Assembly (NCBI GenBank): GCA_016191795.1 | Contig: JACPVK010000436.1 | Location: 1 to 6,543 of the forward strand | DNA from: Gammaproteobacteria bacterium | Lineage (GTDB): Bacteria; Pseudomonadota; Gammaproteobacteria; SZUA-229 | Reading direction: 5' to 3' | Length of the DNA: 6,543 bases | Shown here: piece after piece, positions 1 to 5,146 of the stretch | How positions within the stretch are numbered: the first letter of the stretch is position 1 | How the letters are laid out: each line of letters opens with the position of its first letter | The notes under the pieces: generated by a model | Told to the model about the DNA's origin: nothing | The model's database searches: none | Seen by the model: the letters and a program-made list of their open reading frames with translations, nothing else | Program-made: the position numbers and the translations under genes

Positions 1-19
1 ATAATACTGTTTCTTTCGT

Positions 20-91
20 TATTCCCGAATGCTTTTGTCGGGAATCTCCGTGAAATATCGCTGAGATTCCCGATAAAAGCATTCGGGAATG
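20..91. repeat. Nested inverted repeat, ~28-bp arms
   Basis: The arms at 21-48 and 63-90 are reverse complements apart from one G/T pair, and enclose a 14-nt loop. Each arm is itself a smaller inverted repeat: ATTCCCGA at 21-28 pairs with TCGGGAAT at 38-45, and the same two 8-mers recur at 66-73 and 83-90. The element can therefore fold as one long hairpin or as two short ones. The ATTCCC...GGGAAT frame resembles the dRS3 repeats known from Neisseria, but the spacer here is longer, so I treat this as a similarity of form only. No T-run follows, so it is not an obvious intrinsic terminator. The gene to the left lies outside the window. Confidence 0.85.
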
Positions 92-140
92 GCGCTGATT
101 TATTTGTGTTGATACTTGTTCGGGGGTTCCTTAACCCGGA

Positions 141-268
141 TATTTCACCAAAAAGAAAAAATTACCGCAAATGAACGCAAATAAAAGCGCAAATAGCATA
201 AAAATAACCAGCGCTAACATAGGACGATTTGCACCCTATGGAAAAGCGTCAGCCTGAAGGCCGACCCA
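141..268. repeat. Dispersed repeat copy A (direct repeat of 6244-6412)
   Basis: This block begins TATTTCACCAAAAAGAAAAA, continues through three spaced GCAAAT units at about 168-195, and ends in a REP-like hairpin. It aligns in the same orientation with 6244-6412. The last ~93 nt (from 176 here, from 6321 there) differ at roughly ten positions, and the first 33 nt differ by one indel. The main difference is that copy B carries 43 nt (6278-6320) where copy A has only AA at 174-175. No reading frame is apparent. It is a non-coding dispersed element of unknown origin. Confidence 0.85.
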
Positions 269-270
269 CA
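242..270 (-). repeat. REP-like palindrome (GTGG head)
   Basis: Read on the minus strand this is a 29-nt unit: a TGTGG head, an 8-bp stem (GTCGGCCT with AGGCTGAC, one G-T pair), a 2-nt loop TC and a CGCTTTT-type tail. The stem occupies 248-255 and 258-265. It faces the + strand unit at 287-315 with 16 nt between them, the inverted-pair layout of a BIME. A GTRG tetranucleotide at the foot of an imperfect hairpin is the hallmark of REP sequences that are substrates of RAYT (TnpA-REP) transposases. No such transposase is in the window. Confidence 0.75.
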
Positions 271-286
271 GGAAAATCGCTGCTTT

Positions 287-315
287 TGTAGGTTCGACTT
301 CAGTCGAACGCTTTT
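287..315 (+). repeat. REP-like palindrome (GTAG head)
   Basis: This 29-nt unit has a TGTAG head, stem GTTCGACT (292-299), loop TC, stem AGTCGAAC (302-309) and tail GCTTTT. It matches the minus-strand unit at 242-270 at 22 of 29 positions. Six of the seven differences are in the stem and form three compensated pairs, so pairing is conserved while sequence changes. Together the two form a BIME-like inverted pair. Confidence 0.8.
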
Positions 316-372
316 GCCGTGATCAATTTGATGAAATATTCTGGCTAAGTAACCTCTGATTAAGTTCGAAAC

Positions 373-393
373 GGTGGGCAGTGCCCACCCTAC
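373..393 (-). repeat. Short palindrome, GTAG-headed on minus strand
   Basis: GGTGGGCA (373-380) and TGCCCACC (382-389) are perfect complements around a single central base. On the minus strand the stem is preceded by GTAG (390-393). The same 21 nt occur without a mismatch at 836-856, so the palindrome brackets the gene at 438-770. A GTG inside it (381) is in frame with that gene, but it is part of the repeat and has no ribosome-binding site. Confidence 0.8.
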
Positions 394-437
394 GTAGCTA
401 TAAATCTGAATTAAGATCGGATAACTGGAAATTAATA

Positions 438-770
438 ATGAGTAATTTAAGCATAATGGTTAATGATCAACTCGCCTATGAGTATGATCGTTCGACAAAA
501 CTCGATGAAAAACAGCTGGCGTTTCTCGACAAGATGGACAGCGATATGGATCGAGGTTTCAGGATTCATGGTGAACTGATTTCAAAACCGGATCGCAAGC
601 AGAAATCTGCTTTTGTGGCGATGAATTTACTTAAGGCATTGAAACAGGAGGACCCTGCCAAGATTGCGGTATCCTGTGCGTATCTGGTGAACCGATTACC
701 TCATGCAATAGAACTGCATGCCAAAGACCAGGATGGCCGTATTAGTATCGAGTTTATTGACGAGCACTAA
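438..770 (+). CDS. Conserved-type hypothetical protein, 110 aa
   Basis: I do not recognise a functional family, although it resembles small uncharacterised proteins of gammaproteobacteria. The start is set at ATG 438, which has GGAA at 427-430 seven bases upstream. The frame stays open back to a GTG at 381, but those 19 codons would translate the 373-393 palindrome. A second in-frame ATG at 456 has no better signal. The product is soluble and acidic to neutral, with no signal peptide or membrane segment. Residues 1-20 look like a beta-rich N-terminus, 21-40 are rich in Asp, Lys and Met (KMDSDMDRG at 32-40), 55-86 look helical with the single Cys at 80, and 91-110 end in an acidic strand-like segment. 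It stands alone, with palindromes on both sides and no operon partner. A TATAAA at 399-404 could be a -10 box, but no -35 is visible. Confidence 0.75.
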   Translation: MSNLSIMVNDQLAYEYDRSTKLDEKQLAFLDKMDSDMDRGFRIHGELISKPDRKQKSAFVAMNLLKALKQEDPAKIAVSCAYLVNRLPHAIELHAKDQDGRISIEFIDEH

Positions 771-792
771 ATCTATTGTCTATTGTTTTAAA

Positions 793-856
793 GGGCGGGC
801 ATTACCCACCAGAATGCGTTATCGTAACCATAAATGGTGGGCAGTGCCCACCCTAC
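793..856. repeat. Inverted pair of short palindromes (BIME-like)
   Basis: The unit at 836-856 is identical to 373-393. The unit at 793-810 is a diverged copy in the opposite orientation and matches the reverse complement of 836-853 at 15 of 18 positions. The pair can therefore fold as two small hairpins or as one hairpin with a 25-nt loop. It lies between the stop codon at 770 and the SDR start at 888, leaving only 31 nt of other sequence before that start. It could influence 3' end formation of the upstream mRNA, but there is no T-run. Confidence 0.75.
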
Positions 857-887
857 ACCCTTATCTTAATCGCACTACTCTTTATTG

Positions 888-1751
888 ATGAAACATAACA
901 CTTCTATATCAATCATCGGTTGTGGCTTCGTTGGCAAATTACTCGCCCAACAGCTGTTGCATAAAAATATCTCGGTAGCGGGCTATGTCAGCAGCGATAA
1001 CAGCCTGGCTGAATGCCACAGCAAAAAAATACCTTGCCAGCTCATTAATCTCGATACGCCACGCATGGATCTGGATTTATCCGGCCAGCGTGTCATTTAC
1101 CTGGCACCACCGCCGCACAGTGGCCGCATCGATACACGCATGCGTCATTTTCTTGCAGCGATAGATAAGCATGTGCCTGAAAAACTTATATTAATCAGTA
1201 CCACCGGTGTGTACGGAAATTGCGATGGCGCGTGGATAGATGAAACCTGGCCGTTAAATCCCACTGCAGATCGCGCACATCGCCGCGCCGATGCCGAGCA
1301 ACAGGTGCAGCAATTTTGTCAGCAGCATTCTATTCCGCTGGTCATTTTGCGTGTGGCAGGTATATATGGGCCAGGTAAAATTCCGGTCGAGCGCATTAAA
1401 AGTGGCGAGCCGATCGTGAATCAACAGGATTCGCCGTTTACCAATCGAATTCATGTGGCCGATCTGGTGACCGTGTGTGAGCGGGCATTATTAAGTCAAA
1501 CCATTACAGGCATTTATAACGTTACCGACGGTCATCCCGGTACCATGTATGAATATTTTACCGGTGTCGCAGCCCGGTTGAAGTTGCCGGCACCGCCGGC
1601 GATTAGCCTGCAACAGGCGAAGCAGCAGTTATCGGTCGGTATGCTGAGTTATATGGCGGAATCGCGTCGGATTGATAATGCCAGATTGCTGAAGGATTTT
1701 GGAATTGTAATGCAGTTTCCGGATCTGGAACGTGGGCTTGAATCGTTGTGA
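888..1751 (+). CDS. YeeZ-like NAD(P)-binding SDR family protein
   Basis: This is a 287-aa atypical SDR of the NAD-dependent epimerase/dehydratase superfamily, with the layout of E. coli YeeZ. The Rossmann glycine motif is GCGFVG (11-16). It is followed by YLAPPP (71-76), ISTTGVYG (103-110), ILRVAGIYGPG (153-163), NRIHVADLV (186-194) and a late SRRIDNARLL segment (259-268), all in the expected order. The YxxxK catalytic pair should fall near residue 131, but the sequence there is AHRRADAE with no Tyr. YeeZ also appears to lack it, so classical SDR catalysis is doubtful. The substrate is unknown and the location cytoplasmic. ATG 888 is preferred to the adjacent TTG 885; an in-frame stop at 867-869 rules out earlier starts. 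No ribosome-binding site is visible. The gene ends 72 nt before the next start. Confidence 0.85.
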   Translation: MKHNTSISIIGCGFVGKLLAQQLLHKNISVAGYVSSDNSLAECHSKKIPCQLINLDTPRMDLDLSGQRVIYLAPPPHSGRIDTRMRHFLAAIDKHVPEKLILISTTGVYGNCDGAWIDETWPLNPTADRAHRRADAEQQVQQFCQQHSIPLVILRVAGIYGPGKIPVERIKSGEPIVNQQDSPFTNRIHVADLVTVCERALLSQTITGIYNVTDGHPGTMYEYFTGVAARLKLPAPPAISLQQAKQQLSVGMLSYMAESRRIDNARLLKDFGIVMQFPDLERGLESL

Positions 1752-1823
1752 AGGCATGGCAGTAGAAATGTAGAGTCTCAAAGCTGTTCGTTATGGAATT
1801 TTTATATTAGTGACAAAGCAAAC

Positions 1824-2051
1824 GTGAACAAAAATGAATTAGACAATATTCCCGACGTTCGCGACGGCCTTACCCGAAAAGAACGCATCGTGTTGTACTG
1901 CATTAATCAGCTACAAAAAGAGCGTGACGGTCGTAACGCACCCACCGTGATGCTGTATGGCCGTGTGCTGGAGTATGTGGAAATGAGTGAAAGCGAGCTG
2001 CAGTTGATATTACAACGGCTTTCTAACTCAAATAGCCGGCCAGTGCCTTAA
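1824..2051 (+). CDS. Small hypothetical protein, 75 aa, GTG start
   Basis: This is a small soluble protein of no family I can name. GTG 1824 is the only standard start that gives this frame a reasonable length; the frame runs back without ATG to the SDR stop at 1749-1751, which lies in the same frame. The ribosome-binding site is poor, and ATG 1834 is out of frame. The central part, LTRKERIVLYCIN (17-29) and APTVMLYGRVLEYVEMSESEL (39-59), has the helical, conserved look of a small winged-helix-like or regulator-like domain, but that is inference. The last residues (SNSNSRPVP) look unlike a folded end. The DNA encoding them is repeated at 2150-2168, where the same frame again ends in TAA. The C-terminus may therefore have been remade by a repeat insertion. 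Confidence 0.65.
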   Translation: MNKNELDNIPDVRDGLTRKERIVLYCINQLQKERDGRNAPTVMLYGRVLEYVEMSESELQLILQRLSNSNSRPVP

Positions 2052-2168
2052 TTTCGTCGCACGTATGAATCAGGTACTCTTTAATTATGTCGAAACAAAT
2101 ATATTGTAGGGTGGATAAGCGCAGCGCATCCACCCTACGAGATACAAAAAGCCGGCCAGCGTCTTAAT
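2034..2168. repeat. 19-bp direct repeat flanking a palindrome
   Basis: Positions 2034-2052 and 2150-2168 match at 17 of 19 bases (AGCCGGCCAG...CTTAAT core). They enclose 97 nt that contain the palindrome at 2106-2138. The left copy is the 3' end of the 75-codon gene, including its TAA. The right copy would also read Ser-Arg-Pro-Ala-Ser-stop. The arrangement is what an insertion with target duplication leaves, but a 19-bp duplication is long, and slippage or recombination between repeats is equally possible. Confidence 0.7.
2106..2138. repeat. Palindrome with 11-bp arms and GCGCAGCGC core
   Basis: GTAGGGTGGAT (2106-2116) is the exact reverse complement of ATCCACCCTAC (2128-2138). The 11-nt centre contains GCGCAGCGC. 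GTAG occurs at both ends in outward mirror form. The same logic, an inverted stem around an NCGCTRCGCT-type core, is seen at 3985-4006 and 6434-6504. It lies in the non-coding stretch 2052-2367. That stretch otherwise holds only the right copy of the 19-bp repeat, the REP at 2265-2287, a 7-bp inverted repeat AGGTAAC/GTTACCT (2228-2234, 2257-2263) and the upstream region of the cytochrome gene. Confidence 0.8.
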
Positions 2169-2264
2169 GGGCGTTATCTGAGTTGATATGTCTCAACAAT
2201 CTTCCTGAGTCAATACGTAAGCTTGGCAGGTAACAATAATTTAGTCGCTCTATCTGGTTACCTT

Positions 2265-2287
2265 GTGCGCCTAAAGGCGCACCTACA
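2265..2287 (-). repeat. REP-like palindrome (GTAG head)
   Basis: On the minus strand it reads TGTAG, then stem GTGCGCCT, loop TT and stem AGGCGCAC. This is the same 5+8+2+8 architecture as the units at 242-270 and 287-315, again with a perfectly paired but different stem. Downstream at 2298-2310 lies CTTAACTTTAATG, a motif that also follows the decayed REP near 6165 and borders the palindrome at 6410-6539. It ends 80 nt before the cytochrome gene start. Confidence 0.8.
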
Positions 2288-2367
2288 ACAGAAATTACTT
2301 AACTTTAATGATAATGGTTCAGGGGCGGTGATTTAGGGGTAGAATAATTACTATTCAGATCAATCAT

Positions 2368-3417
2368 ATGGCTAACAAACCTATGCATGCACGACACGCC
2401 CGATACGCAGCCTTTTTTCTGTTAATGTTCAGCGCCTTCACCTGTATGGCCGACAAGGGCGAGCAACTCTACGTCGACAATTGTGCGATTTGCCATGGCC
2501 ACCAGGGGCAGGGTGGTGTGGGTATACCGCTTGGGCTTGAGGCTTTTCTTGCGCAAACTCCCGATGAATATATACGTCGCACCATTCGTGTCGGCCGGCC
2601 GGGGCGTATCATGCCGTCGTTCTATCGCCTTTCTAATCAGGATATCGATGCCATCATCACGCATATTCGTAGCTGGCGCGATATACGCGCACCGGCATGG
2701 AATGCCTCACCGATTAAAGCGGATGCTGTCAAAGGCAAGGTGCTGTTTGATGCCCATTGTGTGAGTTGTCACGGTAAGGACGCTCGCGGCGGTAAAGGCA
2801 CCGGTTTGATGTTTTCACGCCCGCGTGATTTACCCATTTCACCCCCTTCGCTGAATAACCAGGGTTTTTTAAATTCGGTAAGTGATGTGATGCTGAAAAC
2901 CATTATCACCCACGGGCGCCAACAAACGCCGATGCCCGCGGCCAGTCAATTTGGTTTGAGCGAGGGCGATGTCAATAACCTGGTCAGTTATATTCGCAGC
3001 TTTCAGAAAACCATGATGACCGGTGAGCAGATCATCGAGGAGCCAGCGGTGATTATGTATACCTCTGCTTATTCGTTCGACAAGACGCTGGAAAATATCA
3101 AGCGTGCGGTGGATAACAATAAATTCAAGCTGATTGATTTTAGTACCGAAGACAAAGGCACGGCAGCCAATAATACGACTGAAGCCAAGGTGTATTTTTG
3201 TAACTATGACCTGATCAATGACGCACTGGCCATCGACCCGCGAATTGGTATGTTTTTACCCTGCCAGATAACTGTCGTTAATTATAACGGTGTGGTGCAG
3301 GCCATGAGCATTAACCCGAAACGGCTCAGCCAGTTATTTAACAACGATGAACTCGATGAGGCCTGCCAGGTGATGCATGACACCTATTCTAAAATTCTGA
3401 AGGAGGCGACGCAATGA
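2368..3417 (+). CDS. Secreted diheme cytochrome c with C-terminal DUF302 domain
   Basis: This 349-aa protein probably carries electrons in the periplasm. Residues 1-28 form a Sec signal peptide: a basic start, hydrophobic AAFFLLMFSAF, and likely cleavage after CMA. Two class I cytochrome c modules follow. The first has CAICH (39-43) with probable axial Met82 in IMPSF; the second has CVSCH (131-135) with probable axial Met189 in TPMP. From about 228 to 345 the sequence matches DUF302 (YSFDKTLENIKRAVDNNKFKL, KVYFCNY, LPCQITVVNYNG). This domain has three Cys (278, 299, 333), which the next gene's DUF302 lacks. ATG 2368 is the first start; no strong ribosome-binding site is visible. The stop overlaps the next start as ATGA. 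Electron transfer is well supported by the heme motifs, but the partner and the role of DUF302 are unknown. A link to sulfur or metal chemistry is conjecture. Confidence 0.9.
   Translation: MANKPMHARHARYAAFFLLMFSAFTCMADKGEQLYVDNCAICHGHQGQGGVGIPLGLEAFLAQTPDEYIRRTIRVGRPGRIMPSFYRLSNQDIDAIITHIRSWRDIRAPAWNASPIKADAVKGKVLFDAHCVSCHGKDARGGKGTGLMFSRPRDLPISPPSLNNQGFLNSVSDVMLKTIITHGRQQTPMPAASQFGLSEGDVNNLVSYIRSFQKTMMTGEQIIEEPAVIMYTSAYSFDKTLENIKRAVDNNKFKLIDFSTEDKGTAANNTTEAKVYFCNYDLINDALAIDPRIGMFLPCQITVVNYNGVVQAMSINPKRLSQLFNNDELDEACQVMHDTYSKILKEATQ
3401..3406 (+). promoter_or_regulatory. Strong Shine-Dalgarno inside the cytochrome gene
   Basis: AGGAGG sits seven bases before ATG 3414, within the last codons of the cytochrome gene. 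With the ATGA stop/start overlap it marks translational coupling. It also stands out because most other genes in the window have weak or no visible ribosome-binding sites, which suggests the stand-alone DUF302 protein is made at a good rate relative to the cytochrome. Confidence 0.9.
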
Positions 3418-3878
3418 AGCGCTTACGCAACTTTCTGATGAGTTTTGTGTTGCTGGTTATTGGTTTTCCTGCCCAGGCGATTATTACCGGCGAGCTTATT
3501 ATGCTGCGCTCCGCAAAACAATATGATGTTGCCATGGAAAACTTGCAGAGCGCCATTAAAAAACAGGGATACACCATCACCGGTATTCGACAGGTGGATG
3601 AAGGTCTGGCGAAGAGCGGGTACAAGAGTGATAAATACCGAATCGTTTTTTTTGAAAAAGCCGGCGAAGTGGCTAACCTGAAAAAAAACTATCCTGAAAT
3701 ATCTCCCTATCTCCCGCTTAAAATTGTTATTTTCGCGGAAGCCAATGAAACGCTACTGGTGACATCCGATCCGGCTGTCTATATCGATTTGTTTCCTGAT
3801 CCGCGGTTACAGGAACTGTTTCGTCGATGGCACCAGGAAGTTACAGGGATTATGCAAAATGTTCGTGATTCAAAGTAG
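3414..3878 (+). CDS. Secreted stand-alone DUF302 protein
   Basis: This is a 154-aa protein with a clear Sec signal peptide: MKRLRN, then FLMSFVLLVIGFPAQA, with cleavage after AQA at residue 22. The mature part is one DUF302 domain: helix-forming YDVAMENLQSAIKKQGYTI (37-55), RIVFFEKAGEV (76-86), LPLKIVIFAEANETLLVTSDP (100-120) and a C-terminal LQELFRRWHQEV helix. It aligns in outline with residues ~228-345 of the preceding fusion protein but has no Cys at all. DUF302 is a family of unknown function with a small alpha/beta fold. The ATG overlaps the upstream stop and has its own AGGAGG, so the two proteins are co-expressed and share the periplasm. A binding partner, subunit or competitor of the fused DUF302 domain is plausible but inferred. 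Confidence 0.85.
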   Translation: MKRLRNFLMSFVLLVIGFPAQAIITGELIMLRSAKQYDVAMENLQSAIKKQGYTITGIRQVDEGLAKSGYKSDKYRIVFFEKAGEVANLKKNYPEISPYLPLKIVIFAEANETLLVTSDPAVYIDLFPDPRLQELFRRWHQEVTGIMQNVRDSK

Positions 3879-3984
3879 TAGGTTCGGCATGGAAATTAAA
3901 AAAATCGAATCACAGGAAAATCTAATCTGAATCTATGCAGGTCCGATGCAAATTTTAATCAAATTTTCATAATTCAACGTGGGC

Positions 3985-4006
3985 CCGATCACGCTACGCT
4001 AATCGG
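3985..4006. repeat. Short palindrome with CACGCTACGCTA core
   Basis: CCGAT (3985-3989) pairs with ATCGG (4002-4006) around the 12-nt core CACGCTACGCTA. The stem is short, but the core matches the centres of 2106-2138 and 6474-6495 (NCGCTRCGCT), so I read it as a diverged member of the same dispersed family. It lies in the 188-nt gap between the DUF302 and DUF2157 genes. A T6 run follows at 4022-4027 but is 15 nt from the stem, so I do not call it a terminator. Confidence 0.55.
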
Positions 4007-4024
4007 ATCTGCGCCGGTGTCTTT

Positions 4025-4048
4025 TTTAAATATTTATTTAAATATTTA
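4025..4048. repeat. Tandem 12-bp AT-only repeat
   Basis: TTTAAATATTTA occurs twice in immediate succession (4025-4036 and 4037-4048), forming 24 bp of pure A/T that ends 18 nt before the DUF2157 start. The 12-mer also contains the self-complementary TAAATATTTA. The position fits a promoter melting region or a protein-binding site for the downstream pair, but no convincing -35/-10 pair can be assigned. Confidence 0.75.
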
Positions 4049-4066
4049 ATTACGCGAGATAACCCA

Positions 4067-5146
4067 ATGGCCATGATGGATAATAAACAAAAAGCGCAGC
4101 ACCGCGCCGATCAAATTCAGTCTTTTTATGATGAAGTATCGCAACTTGAATCCGACAAAGTTCTGCAACTCAGTACCGAGCAACATGCAGCGGTGGCGCG
4201 TTTTCATGAGGGCTTGCTGAAATCACTCACCGAGCAGTTCGACATCGATACCAGCTCGCGTCAAAAGCAGCTATCCACCGGTATGAAAATAGCGTCATTT
4301 ATAGGTGCTTTGGCGTTGGCGGCCAGTGTGTTTTTTCTGTTTTATCAATTTTGGGGCTATTTAACCACACCATTGCAGGTGGTCATATTGATTGCTGCAC
4401 CACTGATAACGCTGTTGTTCAGCTACATCGTATCGCGTCGCGAGTCCACAGGGTATTTTGCCAAACTGTTGAGCATGGTGAGTTTTGCCTGCTTTGTGCT
4501 GAATCTGGTGATGTTGGGGCAGATATTTAATATCACGCCATCCGACAAGGCCTTGCTAGTGTGGGCTGCTTATGGTTTTGTACTGGCTTATGCTTTTGAT
4601 GTACGGCTGTTGCTGGCCATGGGTATTCTGAGTCTGGCGGGTTTTATTGCTGCACGTGTGGGCACCTGGTTTGGTTTGTATTGGTTATATATGGGTGAGC
4701 GTCCTGAAAACTTTTTTATCCCTGCGCTGATTATTTTTAGCATGCCACTTTTAATAAAGCAGATTCGTTACAGTGGATTTATGCCTATATACCGAGTGTT
4801 CGGCTGTTTATTGTTTTTGGTGCCGGTGCTGGTTTTATCGAACTGGGGTAATGGCAGTTATTTACCCTGGAGCAATTCGGTGATTGAAGGTTTTTACCAG
4901 CTTACGGGGTTTGTGGCGAGTGCTGCACTGATAGCGTTGGGTATTCGTAAACAATGGCCTGATGTCATTAACACTGCCAATGCATTCTTTGTGTTATTTC
5001 TTTACACCAAGATTTTCGACTGGTGGTGGGAGATTATGCCCAAATATTTATTCTTTTTAGTGATTGCGCTCAGCTCATTGCTATTGTTGTTTGTGTACAA
5101 ACGTATACGCCTGCAAAGCCAGCTGTCGGGAGGTGGCCATGCGTAA
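4067..5146 (+). CDS. DUF2157 family polytopic membrane protein
   Basis: This 359-aa inner-membrane protein fits DUF2157. Residues 1-70 are a charged cytoplasmic-type N-terminus with a predicted helical segment (QIQSFYDEVSQLESDKVLQL, 16-35). About ten hydrophobic segments follow, roughly at 72-93, 104-123, 131-154, 161-178, 180-197, 214-231, 243-260, 277-293, 301-317 and 326-345. A Trp-rich DWWWE (318-322) precedes the last one. The C-terminus is short and basic. ATG 4067 is chosen over ATGs at 4073 and 4076 because GAGAT at 4056-4060 is better placed for it. The family's biochemical role is unknown. The stop overlaps the DUF4824 gene by 8 nt, and DUF2157 genes are typically paired with such a partner, so a two-protein membrane complex is likely. 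A GDYXXLXY-type partner, common beside other DUF2157 genes, is not present here. Confidence 0.8.
   Translation: MAMMDNKQKAQHRADQIQSFYDEVSQLESDKVLQLSTEQHAAVARFHEGLLKSLTEQFDIDTSSRQKQLSTGMKIASFIGALALAASVFFLFYQFWGYLTTPLQVVILIAAPLITLLFSYIVSRRESTGYFAKLLSMVSFACFVLNLVMLGQIFNITPSDKALLVWAAYGFVLAYAFDVRLLLAMGILSLAGFIAARVGTWFGLYWLYMGERPENFFIPALIIFSMPLLIKQIRYSGFMPIYRVFGCLLFLVPVLVLSNWGNGSYLPWSNSVIEGFYQLTGFVASAALIALGIRKQWPDVINTANAFFVLFLYTKIFDWWWEIMPKYLFFLVIALSSLLLLFVYKRIRLQSQLSGGGHA
5128..5133 (+). promoter_or_regulatory. Shine-Dalgarno for the DUF4824 gene
   Basis: GGGAGG lies five bases before ATG 5139, inside the end of the DUF2157 gene. It decides the start: the same frame is open back to a TTG at 5064, but those 25 codons encode a Cys-rich stretch (HCYCCLCTNVYAC) that is merely the DUF2157 membrane segment read in another frame. 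Confidence 0.9.

Noticed and set aside
141..430. CRISPR array or integron attC sites in the repeat-rich flanks
   Set aside because: The repeats are irregularly spaced, of several types and in both orientations. There are no uniform spacers, no cas or integrase genes and no attC R-box layout.
381..437. 19-codon N-terminal extension of the 110-aa hypothetical protein from GTG 381
   Set aside because: The GTG and following codons lie in a palindrome repeated at 836-856, there is no ribosome-binding site, and ATG 438 has a suitably spaced GGAA.
885..887. TTG 885 as the SDR start
   Set aside because: ATG 888 follows immediately, and neither has a visible ribosome-binding site; ATG is the simpler choice. 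The difference is one residue.
1254..1454. Minus-strand ORF of 66 codons, and similar ones at 2422-2664 and 3389-3625
   Set aside because: They lie antisense to well-supported genes, show no domain and no ribosome-binding site, and are shadow frames.
2318..2345. Sigma-70 promoter for the cytochrome gene (TTCAGG and TAGAAT, 16-nt spacing)
   Set aside because: The -10 is a 5/6 match but the -35 only 3/6. Such matches are expected by chance in a region this AT-rich.
3985..4027. Intrinsic terminator after the DUF302 gene
   Set aside because: The 5-bp stem with a 12-nt loop is weak, and the T-run is 15 nt away. The stem is better explained as part of a dispersed repeat family.
5064..5138. TTG start giving the DUF4824 protein a Cys-rich 25-residue extension
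   Set aside because: This part overlaps the DUF2157 gene in another frame, while ATG 5139 has GGGAGG upstream and begins a proper membrane anchor.
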